Shown here: positions 46,780 through 57,530 of the stretch, piece by piece
How the letters are laid out: each line of letters starts with the position of its first letter
Position numbering within the stretch: position 1 is the first letter of the stretch
NCBI GenBank assembly: GCA_947311845.1
Contig: CAMZMU010000107.1
Location: forward strand, 19,365,166 to 19,429,165
DNA length: 64,000 nt
Source: Poa pratensis
Lineage: Eukaryota > Streptophyta > Magnoliopsida > Poales > Poaceae
Direction: 5' to 3'
Made by a program: the position numbers and the translations under genes
Notes under the pieces: model-generated
The model's database searches: none
What the model was told of the DNA's origin: nothing
The model's input: only the letters and a program-made list of their open reading frames with translations

Positions 46780-47226
46780 CTATCGTCCCTTCCGTATCAT
46801 TGAAGCTTTTTGATGGCTCGGTTCGCATTTCAAGTCTGCCATGAACGACACAAACTTAACGCCCATGAAGTTGCTAGGATCGCCGACCAGTTGGGGATGT
46901 CCTTGGTGAAGTTGGGGTCGGCATGCTGCTCGTGTCAGCTCCCGCCGACGCGCGCGGATGAGCGCAAAGAGCTTGTCCCCTTCCGGCAGAGGCGGGACGG
47001 CGTATCCCAGCGAGCTCATCGCCCAGCGGTCGGGGATGCGCACCCCCGACGGCACGGGGATGTGGTGCTTGGAGACAAACGCCGCCTCGTCTTTTCTGAG
47101 GCAGCTCTTGTATCTGTCACCGCCGCTACCTCCGGCTTCGTCATTGTGCGTCATCCCGGCTCTCCTCGCCGGTGGTTGATTGGAGATAAAGGGGAGAGGA
47201 GAGAAAGAGAACGCCGGTGAGACCAT
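46780..47226 (-). CDS. Uncharacterised repeat-associated protein
   Basis: A 148-aa ORF on the minus strand. From about residue 36 it reads 'GDRYKSCLRKDEAAFVSKHH' and 'IPVPSGVRIPDRWAMSSLGY', a style I associate with multi-copy hypothetical proteins of grass retrotransposons rather than single-copy genes. The stop at 46780 follows an apparently divergent tail, so the ORF may be a fragment. The upstream region is G+C-rich with a 'tttataaa' at about 47240-47248 on the minus strand. I do not recognise a function. Confidence 0.35.
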   Translation of the reverse strand: MVSPAFSFSPLPFISNQPPARRAGMTHNDEAGGSGGDRYKSCLRKDEAAFVSKHHIPVPSGVRIPDRWAMSSLGYAVPPLPEGDKLFALIRARRRELTRAACRPQLHQGHPQLVGDPSNFMGVKFVSFMADLKCEPSHQKASMIRKGR

Positions 47227-48229
47227 GGCGCCGCGCCCGTTTTATAAAGACGACGGGGGTGCGCGGGAACGCGGCGTGGGAGCGTGAGGGACGTCCATTA
47301 ACGCTGGTGCCGGTTCCCGAGATGAAGTAACTCCGGTGATGCGTGTCAGGAAGGCGAGTGGCGACACGTCCCCGCGTCAGGGGAAACCGCTGGGCGATTA
47401 ACTCGGTGCCTACCATCGCCGGCGCAATAAATTTCGTTGACCATCATTGTGTCGCTGACGCGTCCGTCCAGCCTGTTGGATTCCTGATGTGGCACGCGTT
47501 GCCGCGGTTGCCGGCATGCCCGATTGACTTCCTACGAACAGGGCGCGAAGCGGGATTGCCAGACGCGCTATTGGCCCCGTCCGCCGACTTTGCCGCTATT
47601 TTGAGGACCGGTGGGATGTTTTCATGCCGAAGCGCCGTGGAGATGCTCTTAACCCCGTTAATTAGCATCATGCGTCTTGAAGTCTTGATCATGTCCTCAA
47701 CCGTTCTGCCTAACCGTCTAGTGTAATACAAATCCCTGTGTTTAAATTCCCGTTTCCGATTCCTGTGTTTTGGAAATATTGTGAACCAAACAGACGCTAC
47801 TACATGCGTCCTTGTCAGTTTCTTCAATCTTGTGCACGTCGTTACTTCTACAATATTCATTTCTTTGCATACAGAAACATCTCTCTCGATGGGAATTTGA
47901 CAATGTCAATTCAGAAGGTGAGCCTACTACAAGTCTGGACTACAATCAGAGACAGCTTGGACCTTGGATGCGTCAGAACAAGTGAACAACCATCTATGGA
48001 AGAAGTCAACAGGCTGTATATTTCTCAGTTTTGGCACTACAATGGATTGGGGTTGGAATCCAATCCTCGGTTTACTCAACTTCTGCACATCACGCAGAGC
48101 CGCGAAGATATATACACGTGAATTTATATATGGAACTCAAGCCTCTAATCACCAACTGTAATATACAGAGTGCCATGGTGGAGACAAACATTCGGCGTTG
48201 GGGCTGCGCCATGCCAGCATGCCACGAAA
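47227..48229. other. Intergenic sequence, probably repeat-derived
   Basis: 47227-47720 is G+C-rich and continues the character of the minus-strand ORF next to it. 'aaattcccgtttccgattcc' and 'ttggaaatattgtgaaccaa' at ~47745-47790 look like a degenerate transposon edge. The 3' UTR of the transporter gene probably lies in 47900-48229. No further gene is supported. Confidence 0.4.
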
Positions 48230-49917
48230 TCACAAGGAGCAAGCGTCGCTGTACACGGCCACTCCGTTCGACACCGCCGCGATAGCAATCATGAACACCG
48301 CCAAGAACTTGTCCCTCTTCTTCGCTATGCCGTGACGATCCCTGACAATGAGATCAGAGTAACAGACAACCATGCATTAACGTCCAAGAAAGAAACAGTC
48401 CAGATGAATAACACATTTAAGCTCACCTGAGGGCCATGGCGGCGGGGAAGATGTAGGCGATGGAGACGGCGGCGGTGGCCCCCGTGAACTGGAAGGCAGT
48501 CCAGATGTTGGGGATGAAGTTGGCGGCGAGGAATATGACCGCGAGGAGCGCCGCCGTAAGCACGGCGAACCTCCGATCGTCGAACGCGAGCGGCCGGGCC
48601 GAAGGGAAGAGGAGGCCGTCCATGTTGAGGCGCAGCGCGTGGAAGACGATGGGAAGACGAGCATGAGGTGGAGCGCGTAGCTGACCCTGACGGCGTCGTT
48701 GAAGACGGAGCCGTAGGGGATGCCGAGGTCGGAGTCGAAGTTGGCGAGCACGTCGTCCAGGGTGTCCTCGCCGAAGAGGAGGAAGCCGAAGAAGCTGGTG
48801 GTGACGTACACGACGGAGCACAGCACCAGCGACGCCCGCACGATCGGCTTGATCTGGGCTGGGTCCTTGAGCTCGTTGTGAATTGGGTGCACTGCAAAAC
48901 ATAAAAAAATGTCATAGAATCGTATCGATCACCTTGTCCTTGCACAATGGCAATGGAAAGCAGAACTAGCTAGCTCGTATGCACCGTTGTAGTGGCAAAT
49001 GTAGGCGGTGACAAGAACTGGAGCGGCCGTGAAGAGTCTGAAGATGGACTCCCAATCGTGGACGTCGGGGAACAGCTTGGGCATCGGGATCTTCCCTCTC
49101 GTCAGCTTGATGATGGCGATTCCGCCGGTGATCACGACGAACACGACGGCCAGCGCGACCGACAAGGCAGAAGTGTACTTGAGTGAATCTAAATCAAAAT
49201 GTTCACGGACTATATTATAGCCTTTCTGTTACGAACTAACTGAAGCGGTGAAACCAGGCACGTACGTACCGACGCGCTTGAAACATGTAAGCGGCGTGAT
49301 GACGGCAAGGGTGGTGACGAGGAGGATGATGAAGCGGCCGTTCCAGCGGTTGTGCCCGAACCATCCTTCGAACACGCCGTGATGGTGAACGCCGCCCTTA
49401 GAAGTAGAAGTTCCCGAGAGCACATCGCCTAGCCCGTCCATAACATTCACAAATTAGAACATTTCTTTCCCAGATCAAGAACATTGTTGACAAGGCGATG
49501 CTCAACCGTGGTACTGGTACCAATGATGATCATGTAGACGACCATGACGCCGACGTTGTTGACGACGACGCAGAGCTGGAGGAACCCCTTGCCGAGCGCC
49601 CCGAAGGCGTCGCCCATGGCCTCGCCGTACGACGCGGCGCCCACGGCGTTGCTGAACCGCATGAGGAGCTCGATGGAGGAGTCTGTGAGCACGGCGGCGA
49701 GCACCACCAGCGTCAGGCCCGGGACCAGGCCCAGCACATTCATTGTGGCAGGGAGCGCCATGATGCCCGCGCCCACGATGGTGGTGGACAGGTTGAACAC
49801 GGCGCCGGCGATAGACGCGTCGTCACCCTGCCCGTCCTCCCCGTCGCCGCGCTTCTTGGTGAGGAGAGGCCTCCTCGCCTCCGTGTCTTCACCGGCGCTC
49901 GCCATCGGCATCACCAT
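48230..49917 (-). CDS. AVT6: AVT6-type amino acid transporter (vacuolar/AAAP family)
   Basis: Five exons on the minus strand: 49917-49521, 49428-49270, 49188-48985, 48891-48427 and 48341-48230, all with GT-AG borders and matching phases. The N-terminus is acidic with a di-leucine-like 'RRPLL'. Then come 'VFNLSTTIVGAGIMALPATM' (TM1, the family hallmark), 'VVYMIIIG', 'DVLSGTSTSKGGVHHHGVFE', 'LVTTLAVITPLTCFKRV', 'LVTAYICHYNVH', 'GFLLFGEDTLDDVLANFDSD' and 'AANFIPNIWTAFQFTGATAA'. The order equals Arabidopsis AVT6A-like proteins, which export amino acids such as Asp/Glu from the vacuole. One base is missing at about 48654 ('cttcccatcg' where the frame needs one more base); adding one nucleotide gives exactly 446 codons including the stop. 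I read this as a sequence error or a very recent lesion. Confidence 0.88.
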
Positions 49918-52670
49918 GGCGCCAGAGGCCGGCGTTTCTCTCCGAGGATAATGTGATTTTCGCGTACGGAATTCCAGCTTCGAATCTACACGCGCCCAAT
50001 GATCAATTACAGCATTTTGGAATTCCTAATTTCTTCGGAGAGTCCGGATTCCGGGACGACTTTCGGCGCGCGCACCGGCCGTGCAGGTGAGGGAGATAGG
50101 TAATGAAGTGGGGGCGGAACCTCCCTAACTTTGGCCGGAGGAGGAGAAGATCGCCGTCTTATTATTAGAGCGCCTCGTTCAGGTTCGAAGAAAAAATTTA
50201 GAGCGACCCCCGTTTTAGCAACCGTCTGCTAATCACCCGGGGCTGTAACCAAGGTAACAATCCATTGCAGTTACAGTACCGACGCGTGCAGGATCATACG
50301 GCGAGGCCGTATCTCCGACTCCTTCCTCTCGCCGGCCGGCGCCCGCCCACCATCTTCTGCTCCGGGCGCCGCCATGCCGATGCAATACCGTAACGCCGCT
50401 GCCTGCGCGGGTGATTCAACTGTTCGACACTTCGAGCACGGTACAAGACTTGGGCTAAACAGAAACTTCTGAAGGGCTTAAATGACTGGGTATTTATTGC
50501 TTGTATTGGGCTACACCATCTAAAGCAAATGGGCTGAATGAATCATTTGACTGTGGATCCATGGGCTGGTCAGGCCAGGTTTTGGACTGCGGACGCAGAA
50601 TCGGTCCCCCGGTCCGCCCGGGGCACCGGCTCACTGCGCCGACGGGTTCACTGTTTCACACGACGGCGGCGGCGTCGATAGAGAAGGAGGAGCGTCTCGG
50701 ACGTCCGGCCGGGGAACACCACGCGCGAGCCAGGAGCCAATTTCTGCGCTTTAGCTTTCAGTGACGAGATCAACCTACAGTTCAAGAGGGATGAACTCCT
50801 CCGCGCCGGCAGCCCTCTCCGGCGTTGGCGCCCGGGCCACAGCCTCCGGTACCTCTCTCCTGTCTCTCATTCTTGCCGCAGCCCGTACTCGCATTGTTGG
50901 CGCCTCAGAGACACGGCGCACACATCACCCTGCGATGCATTTGGTACATGGTAGTTGACTACTTGTACTGCACTGATGCACGCCATTGACTTGGCACATT
51001 GTTAACACCATGACCTCATCAATTTGGTAGTAGATGCGTACAAAAATAATATGTCCTTTTTGTCATAGCGCCCTCTAGTTATTCTATGGTTGTTCAACAA
51101 TCAACATACATTGTGTCCTTTTGTGATGCTTTTTAATAGCTATAACCTGACTTTCTTTCATCCACACCTAGCCTGCATTCGTAGAATAGCAGTAGTGTGT
51201 AGAGGTTTGGTACGAGTCAGTCCATCAGTTCCATTTAAGTCACTATGGAATAATCTTTTATCCAGCAGCTTCGCAAGCCAAATTTCTCGAGAAGCATCTT
51301 ATGCAGTTGAACTTTTGCTGACTTCAGTCCAAGAGAATAGTTCAAACCTGCCTACATTGTGTATAATATTATGATAGAGTAAGTTGTGGCGACATTTTTC
51401 AACGTGCTTACGTTTTAGCCCAATCGGATGTTCAAAGTAGCTTGCTGTCGCTATCACCTGAGATTATGATCTGCATCTTTTACTTTAACTATCTATCATC
51501 CATGCTTCATGCTGAGATGTAGCAGTCGAATATTACGACTTGTTGGTTACTGATTAATCTGGGAAAATTGGAACCATGCCACTCCAAAGTCTACACTCTT
51601 GAAAGGCTGTGGCCCGAGTATGACATCCCAATGCGACATCCAATGGTATACTTCAAAACTGCAATATCTCTTTGCAGGGGAATGTCTTCCAATTTCCCAT
51701 CAGTCTATGCTATATAGCTTTAGGCGATAAGGATGGCACTGTCATTAGGGTCTCCCGGGTAGCTTGCCAACCTACCGCCTACCTTTGTTTCTATCAAGAA
51801 CTTCATACTTGTTTGCAGGAATGATGTCATTCTTTCCCCAAGATTGACACTCGTTTGTCGTGTTCTCCTTTTACGTGGATAACATCATCAGATCTTTCCT
51901 GTGATAAATAAGTGCATTATTAGAAAGTGTATCAATACCCAACCGGAAGAGCTGTATAAAGTGCACCCATTTCGCTGGGTCTTCTCTATTTGCATTCATC
52001 TATCCATCTATCTTAGACTGTGCTTCCGAGAAGGTATGGCAGGCTCAGTGCTGGAGATAAAGGAGGCAAAAATGCTCATTCTTTAACTCCTGTACAGTGT
52101 AGACGAAATTGCAGCTTTCATATCTTGGAGGTTATGGATACAGGTACTGTATTATAGCTGTAATCTTCATTCGTTATTTGGAAACTTTGTGGAAGAACAT
52201 TGCAGCAAGTGATTCAGAGAAAAAAAGATGTTATCCTTTTCAAGAATATTTTGTTTGCACAGTAATCACATTATGCTTTGCCAGCCTATGGATTACAGAT
52301 TTATGGCTCCTAGTTGTCTTTTTGATCTCTATACTTCAAGCAGAAAAGGCTGTTGCATGTACATGTATAATTTAGCTAGTCAAAAAAATCGTTAGTGTAA
52401 GAAGAACACCACATTAAAATGTCAAAAACAATGCATGTCTTCTCAGAGTAACCATGTTAGTAGCTTAAGGCTTCTTCTGTTCACTTGTGATGTTTTTTTT
52501 TCTGAGAAACACTTCAATAATTTTAGGCATCTGCTCCGATGTATCACTCTGATGTATCTATATAGGTTCATTAGATTGCTTATGCAAACAATATTTTTTG
52601 AAGAAGCCTCACTTATCTGAACAATAACTTGATTTGATGTTGTCTTTGCTGCTTCTGTATGGATATGCAG
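49918..52670. promoter_or_regulatory. Shared intergenic region between divergent AVT6-like and U-box genes
   Basis: The two genes are transcribed away from this 2.75-kb gap. 49918-50420 is G+C-rich and probably includes the promoter and 5' UTR of the transporter. 50400-50960 has several 'tgggct' words and G+C-rich segments that may be a 5' non-coding exon of the U-box gene, whose first coding exon starts directly after an acceptor ('ggatatgcag', 52661-52670). 51000-52600 is A+T-rich and would be a leader intron. No protein-coding exon is recognised. Confidence 0.4.
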
Positions 52671-55600
52671 TCATGGTGATGGTACCCACTGCCAATGTTA
52701 GCCAAGAGGACTTCATGGAGTCAGGCAAGGCCATAATGGAGCGTCAAACAGCTCGGAGGGCCCCAGCCAATTTGACACAGATGCTAGAATCTCTATTTGT
52801 CAGTATCAACTTGCTAAAGACCTCACTGCAAAGTGCAAAGGAAGAGCGCTGCAACTCACAGATGATGAGATGCAAAAGATAATACAAGACCTAGAGAATG
52901 TCATTGGAAACATCTGTGATCATCTTGGTAGTATACCAGCATCAGCACTTGGCAGCAATGCTTACACAGATGTGGCAATAAGATCACACTCAAGGAGGGG
53001 TTATTTAGATGTTGATATGTCCATGAATGCAGTGACCGACAGGCCCAATAGGAGGTCTGTGTACGACAGTGACATGCCGAGGCTGGTGGACTTTCTGCGG
53101 GGCATGTACCATGAATCACATGAATGTGGTGGGCAAACGTTCAACTGTCTCCCGGAGGTTGCAGAATATGTTGAACCTCTGTATGATGGATTTTTCTGTC
53201 CACTGACAAATGAGGTGATGACTGATCCTGTGACAACAGACGGCGGTGTGACATATGACAGGAGAGCCATAGAGGAGCATTTTGAGAAGTCTGCAGACAG
53301 TTCTGAACCTGCCTCTTGCCCTGTCACAAAAGTGCCATTGCAAAGTAAGGCAGTGATGAGCAATGCTTCCCTGAAGAGTGTGATTGCAGAATGGAGAAGG
53401 AGGAATGAGGCGATGCGGATCAGGATTGCACGCACTGCGCTCTCATTGTCGACTACTGAGGCTATGGTACTTGAGGCCATACATGAGCTGAAGTTGCTGG
53501 CCAAGCTGAGGGGGAAGAACAAGGAGCTGATGCATAAGATTGGTGTCACCAAGTTCCTATCACGGCTGTTGGACAACCACAATGCACAGATTCGGCGTGA
53601 CTCTGGAGCTTCTGTGCTTGTTAGTTGAGGACGAAGAGGGAAAGGTAAGCAGGAATTCTTCTGCCTAAATTAATTCGTCTATAATTTAGAATAGTATACA
53701 TGGTCAACACTCAAGACTTGTGCTGTGTATTAATGGAAGTTTTAAAACTTGATTTACGGCATACAGGGAATAATTGGAAAAACCAAGGCCATTGCGAGGA
53801 CTGTAAAGCTACTTTCAAGTGATAGTACTGATGAAAGGCACGCGGCCATCTCTTTCTTGCTAGAGCTTTCAGAGTCACAGTTACTGTTGGAGAATATTGG
53901 GTCAACTGCTGGAAGTATTCTGATTCTCACCACAATGAAGATTAATGATTCTGGTGATCCAATTGCTGCCGAGAAATCCAGAGCAGTCCTCAAGAACCTG
54001 GAGAAGTGTTCGAAGAACATAAAGTACATGGCTGAAAGTGGCTACCTAGAACCCCTTCTGAGTCATCTTGTTGAAGGTATTGCATCTGAATAAATTTTGT
54101 TTCTTTGTTTGGTTCATTAAAATGTGTCCTGCTAGTTAAGCACAGTAGGAGAGCATATTGTTATTACTTTCTTATACATATGATTGTATTCATGGCTGTA
54201 TTTGAACCACATCACCACCAACTGGTTTGTTTATAAGTGGAAATAAACTCAAGCTGTTTAACTACAGCTGCACATGTTAGGATTGTCACAAACTTTAACA
54301 TCCCAAATATGGACTTTGAAACTCAGGGTATTTGGCTCGAGTAATTTTGAACTTTAAGCTAACATTAATATTCCAAAACAGGTCCGGAAGAGGTACAGAT
54401 GGAGATGGTCAGCTACCTAAGCGAGCTTTTCCTAGAGCAGGAGCTTAGCGTTGATGTCACCAAGAGCATGTCAGACATCCTCATCAAGATGGTGCGCAGC
54501 TGCAACACGGTGGTCCATAAGGCAGCTCTCGGTGTCCTGGTGCAGCTTTCTTCGCACCACCCAACAGCAAGGTACTTGTCGAGGCCGGTGCTGCCCTGGT
54601 CATGGTTGAGGAGCTTTTTATACGGAAGGTTGATGATGAACCCATGAGCTACAAGGCCAAGGCTGCCACTATCCTAGCCAACATCGTTGAATCCGGCATT
54701 GATCCAGACACCACCATCGTGAACAAGGAAGGCCATGTTTTCTCATCCAAGTACTGCATCTACAACTTCGTACACATGCTCAAGTGTTTCATGCCTGACG
54801 ACCTCAATCTCAGCATCATCCGCCTCCTGCTCGCACTCACCGTGTTCGCCAAGCCCCTGGAGGTCGTGGTCTCAGTCGTCAGGGAAAACCACCGTGGCCA
54901 TGCTATTGTTGAGCTCATGAACTCCCGACTAGAAGCTCTTAGCATTGCTGCGACGAAGCTGCTCATCACTCTGTCCGCACACATTGGCCACACCATCGCC
55001 GAGAGGCTCTGCAAGACGCAGGGGCAGCCTGGCAGGCTAGTCAAAAGCATCAGCCACACCAGGCACGTCACTGAGCGGCATGCTATGTCGGTGATGCTTC
55101 TCTCGAAGCTACCGCACCGAAACATCTCGCTCAACCTTGGGCTCGTGCAGGAGGGTGCCGTGCCGGTGATACTGGCCGGGATAGAAGAGATGCAGAATGG
55201 CCCAACGAGAACGAGCAGGTATGCGGTACCATACATGGAGGGTCTTGTGGGCTCGCTGGTGCGGCTCACCACAACACTGTACAACCCGACGGTGCTGAAG
55301 CAGCCATGGACCACAGCTTGGCCTCGGTACTCACCGAACTCCTAGTAACCGGAGCTGCTGGAAGCGGTGAGGTGCAACGCCTTGCCGCCGTGGGGCTTGA
55401 AAACCTCAGCTATCAGTCCATCAAACTGTCCCAGCTGCTGCCTGAGGAGGACCCACGGCCGAAAAGGAAGACCATTCTTAAACGCCTAATGGACTCAAGG
55501 GTGCACAGCAACAGGAGCCCCCAACACCAAATCTGCCCGGTGCACCGGGGAGTCTGCTCCACGGTGACAACCTTCTGCCTCCTCGAGGCCGGTGCTGTCG

Positions 55601-55992
55601 AGGGGCTCCTTGGCTGCCTCAAGAACGACAACTTCAGAGTCGTGGAGGCTGCACTGGGAGCGCTGTGCACGCTCCTTGATGACCGGGTGAACGTGAAGAG
55701 AAGTGTGGCCGCTCTCGCCAAGCTGGGTGCCGTGAGGCGCGTACTCGGTGCGCTGAGGCGGCACAGGGAGAACGTGCTGTGGCACAATTGTTTCTGCCTG
55801 GTGGATAAGTTCCTGATGCACGGCGACGACAAGTGCGTAAGGGAGGTGACCGGAGATAGGACACTGCCCACGGTGTTGGTGAGCGCCTTCCACAAAGGCG
55901 ACGCGGGCGCCAAGCAGGGGGCGGAGGGCATCCTCACGCGGCTGCACAAGATGCCCGACTACTCGGCAACCTATGTGTCCGTGGAGATTTAG
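52671..55992 (+). CDS. U-box/ARM-repeat E3 ubiquitin ligase (PUB44/45-like)
   Basis: Three coding exons: 52671-53644 (ATG 52673), 53767-54076 and 54382-55992, with GT-AG borders and compatible phases. The N-terminal region has 'EDFMESGKAIMERQTARRAP' and 'LTDDEMQKIIQDLENVIGNI'. The U-box ('YDGFFCPLTNEVMTDPVTTD', 'CPVTKVPLQ', 'LKSVIAEWRRRNE') is at about 53180-53410, and ARM-type helical repeats run to the C-terminus at 55990. It would transfer ubiquitin from an E2 to bound targets. Four frame breaks interrupt otherwise well-kept coding sequence, at about 52812, 53618, 54562 and 55300. Three fit loss of one base in a 2-3 base homopolymer. Correcting all gives a protein of about 965 aa, the usual size. 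Either consensus errors or a young pseudogene. Confidence 0.85.
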
Positions 55993-56369
55993 AGCTTGCC
56001 ATACTGCTGGTGACTAGTATCTGAAGTTTGCTGCTGTGCATATGTTACAATGTCTAAAGCAGAAGCACTCTGATGCTTAAATCTGTTTGTTTAATTTCCA
56101 GCAATGTGATCTGTGAACCTGGCCGTTTGCACATATGAATCAAAAAGAGTGATTTCTTTTGACGTAAAATGAACACACTGAATCCGTGTGAGCTTTATTC
56201 TCCAGCTAAAAGGCCACAAAATTTGGACCTGAGAGCATGGTAAGCTGTAAAATTACTCAGCAAAACTTTGTGCAACCAGATTGCTTATATCCAGTCTATG
56301 CAAAATGTGTTCATATCACAGGTATCAAGAGCGGATCTAGAATTGGCTTAATTAAGCCCAAAGTGGTAA

Positions 56370-56545
56370 CCCGGCCCATTTATATCTTTCTTTTAGATCA
56401 GCCCATTTATATCCGAGCACTCGTTTCCTCCTCCCCATATCTTGCCGATATGTACCGCAGAAACAAAACCCTAGGTTCTACACACCTTAGAACCCTAGCC
56501 GCCAGGGACCGCTTAGCCATCTCCCACCTCTCTGTCGTTGCTTAA
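56370..56545 (+). promoter_or_regulatory. Promoter-like segment with telo-box and site II motifs
   Basis: 'ggcccattt' and 'agcccattt' (site II type) lie at about 56374 and 56400, followed by the telo-box 'aaaaccctag' at 56465-56474 and a second 'aaccctagccgcc' at ~56492. This combination is typical of promoters and 5' UTRs of plant ribosomal-protein and other growth genes. No coding exon follows before the tandem repeats at 56890, so it may be an orphan promoter fragment. Confidence 0.4.
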
Positions 56546-56889
56546 TTTTTGCTCATTCTTTCTGCTTGAATCCTTGGCCGCTTTGAGAGCGCTGTATCGT
56601 TGATGCTTTAGCGTTACTTTCTACGAGTATATACTTTTCTTTGTAATTTGTTTCGATTTGATGGTTTTATTATGGTTAACTCGCACCATTAGCCCCCTGC
56701 TCTGTTGAGATTTTGAGTAGGGAAAACTTCGGGAAAAGGGTATCTAGACAACATGTCGAAGAGCTAAAACGTCTTATAATTATGAACGGAGGGAGTACAA
56801 GAATATTGGCCGACTAAATCGAGGTAAGTTACCTGATATGTGACGAGAACAGAGCTAAATCGGCCAATACTTTAACACTAATAAATCGG

Positions 56890-57465
56890 TAGCAGCGATT
56901 AACTCGGACAATATGTTATAATCTTATTAGTCACCCCAATTCACGATTAACCGGTATATCAGCCGATTTTTTTAAACATTGCATATGCAGTGTAGTTTGC
57001 TTACCATACTAACGAAAAGGGTTAATGTGCAAACAAAAGGTACTATCAGCCAGGTTATGACAAACTATTAAAAAGGGTCTTGAAATACAGAATAAGTACA
57101 ATGAGTTCACAGGTTCTCAGTTTAACCCATTGTTAGCGATTAACTCATTTGAAATACAGAATAAGTACAATGAGTTCACAGGTTCTCAGTTCAACCCATT
57201 GTTAGCAATTAACTCATAGGATATGTTGCAATCCTATCAGTCACCCCACGATTCACGATTAACCGGCATATCGGCCGATTTTTTGAACATTGCATATGCA
57301 ACGTAGTTTGCTAACCATACTAACGAAAAGGGTTAATGTGCAAACAAAAGGTATTATCAATTTACACAACCACGTACTCACAACACTTGAACTAAAAAGG
57401 GTCTTGAAATACAGAATAAGTACAATGAGTTCACAGGTTCTCAGTTCAACCCATTGTTACAGGGT
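56890..57465. repeat. Compound tandem duplication next to the FAM32A 3' end
   Basis: The ~55-bp word beginning 'gaaatacagaataagtacaa' occurs at 57082, 57151 and 57406. A larger unit of about 310 bp ('agtcacccc...cacgattaaccgg...ccgattttttt.aacattgcatatgca') occurs at 56935 and 57238. The rightmost short copy runs into the presumed 3' UTR of the FAM32A gene (stop at 57531), so the array probably grew from that UTR. Confidence 0.82.
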
Positions 57466-57530
57466 GTGCACACACAAATAGATGTGGCTGGATAGGTCTT
57501 GCAACACAGAACCTCGATTGTCTTCCCTAC

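Noticed and set aside
52800..55310. Programmed ribosomal frameshifting in the U-box gene
   Set aside because: Four shifts without slippery heptamers or downstream structures; indel errors or decay are simpler.
56774..56796. Stowaway MITE end ('gaacggagggagta')
   Set aside because: A typical right terminus is visible but no matching left terminus or TA pair lies within 400 bp upstream; at most a remnant.
57290..57481. 63-aa ORF in the tandem repeats
   Set aside because: It spans repeat units whose other copies do not keep the frame.
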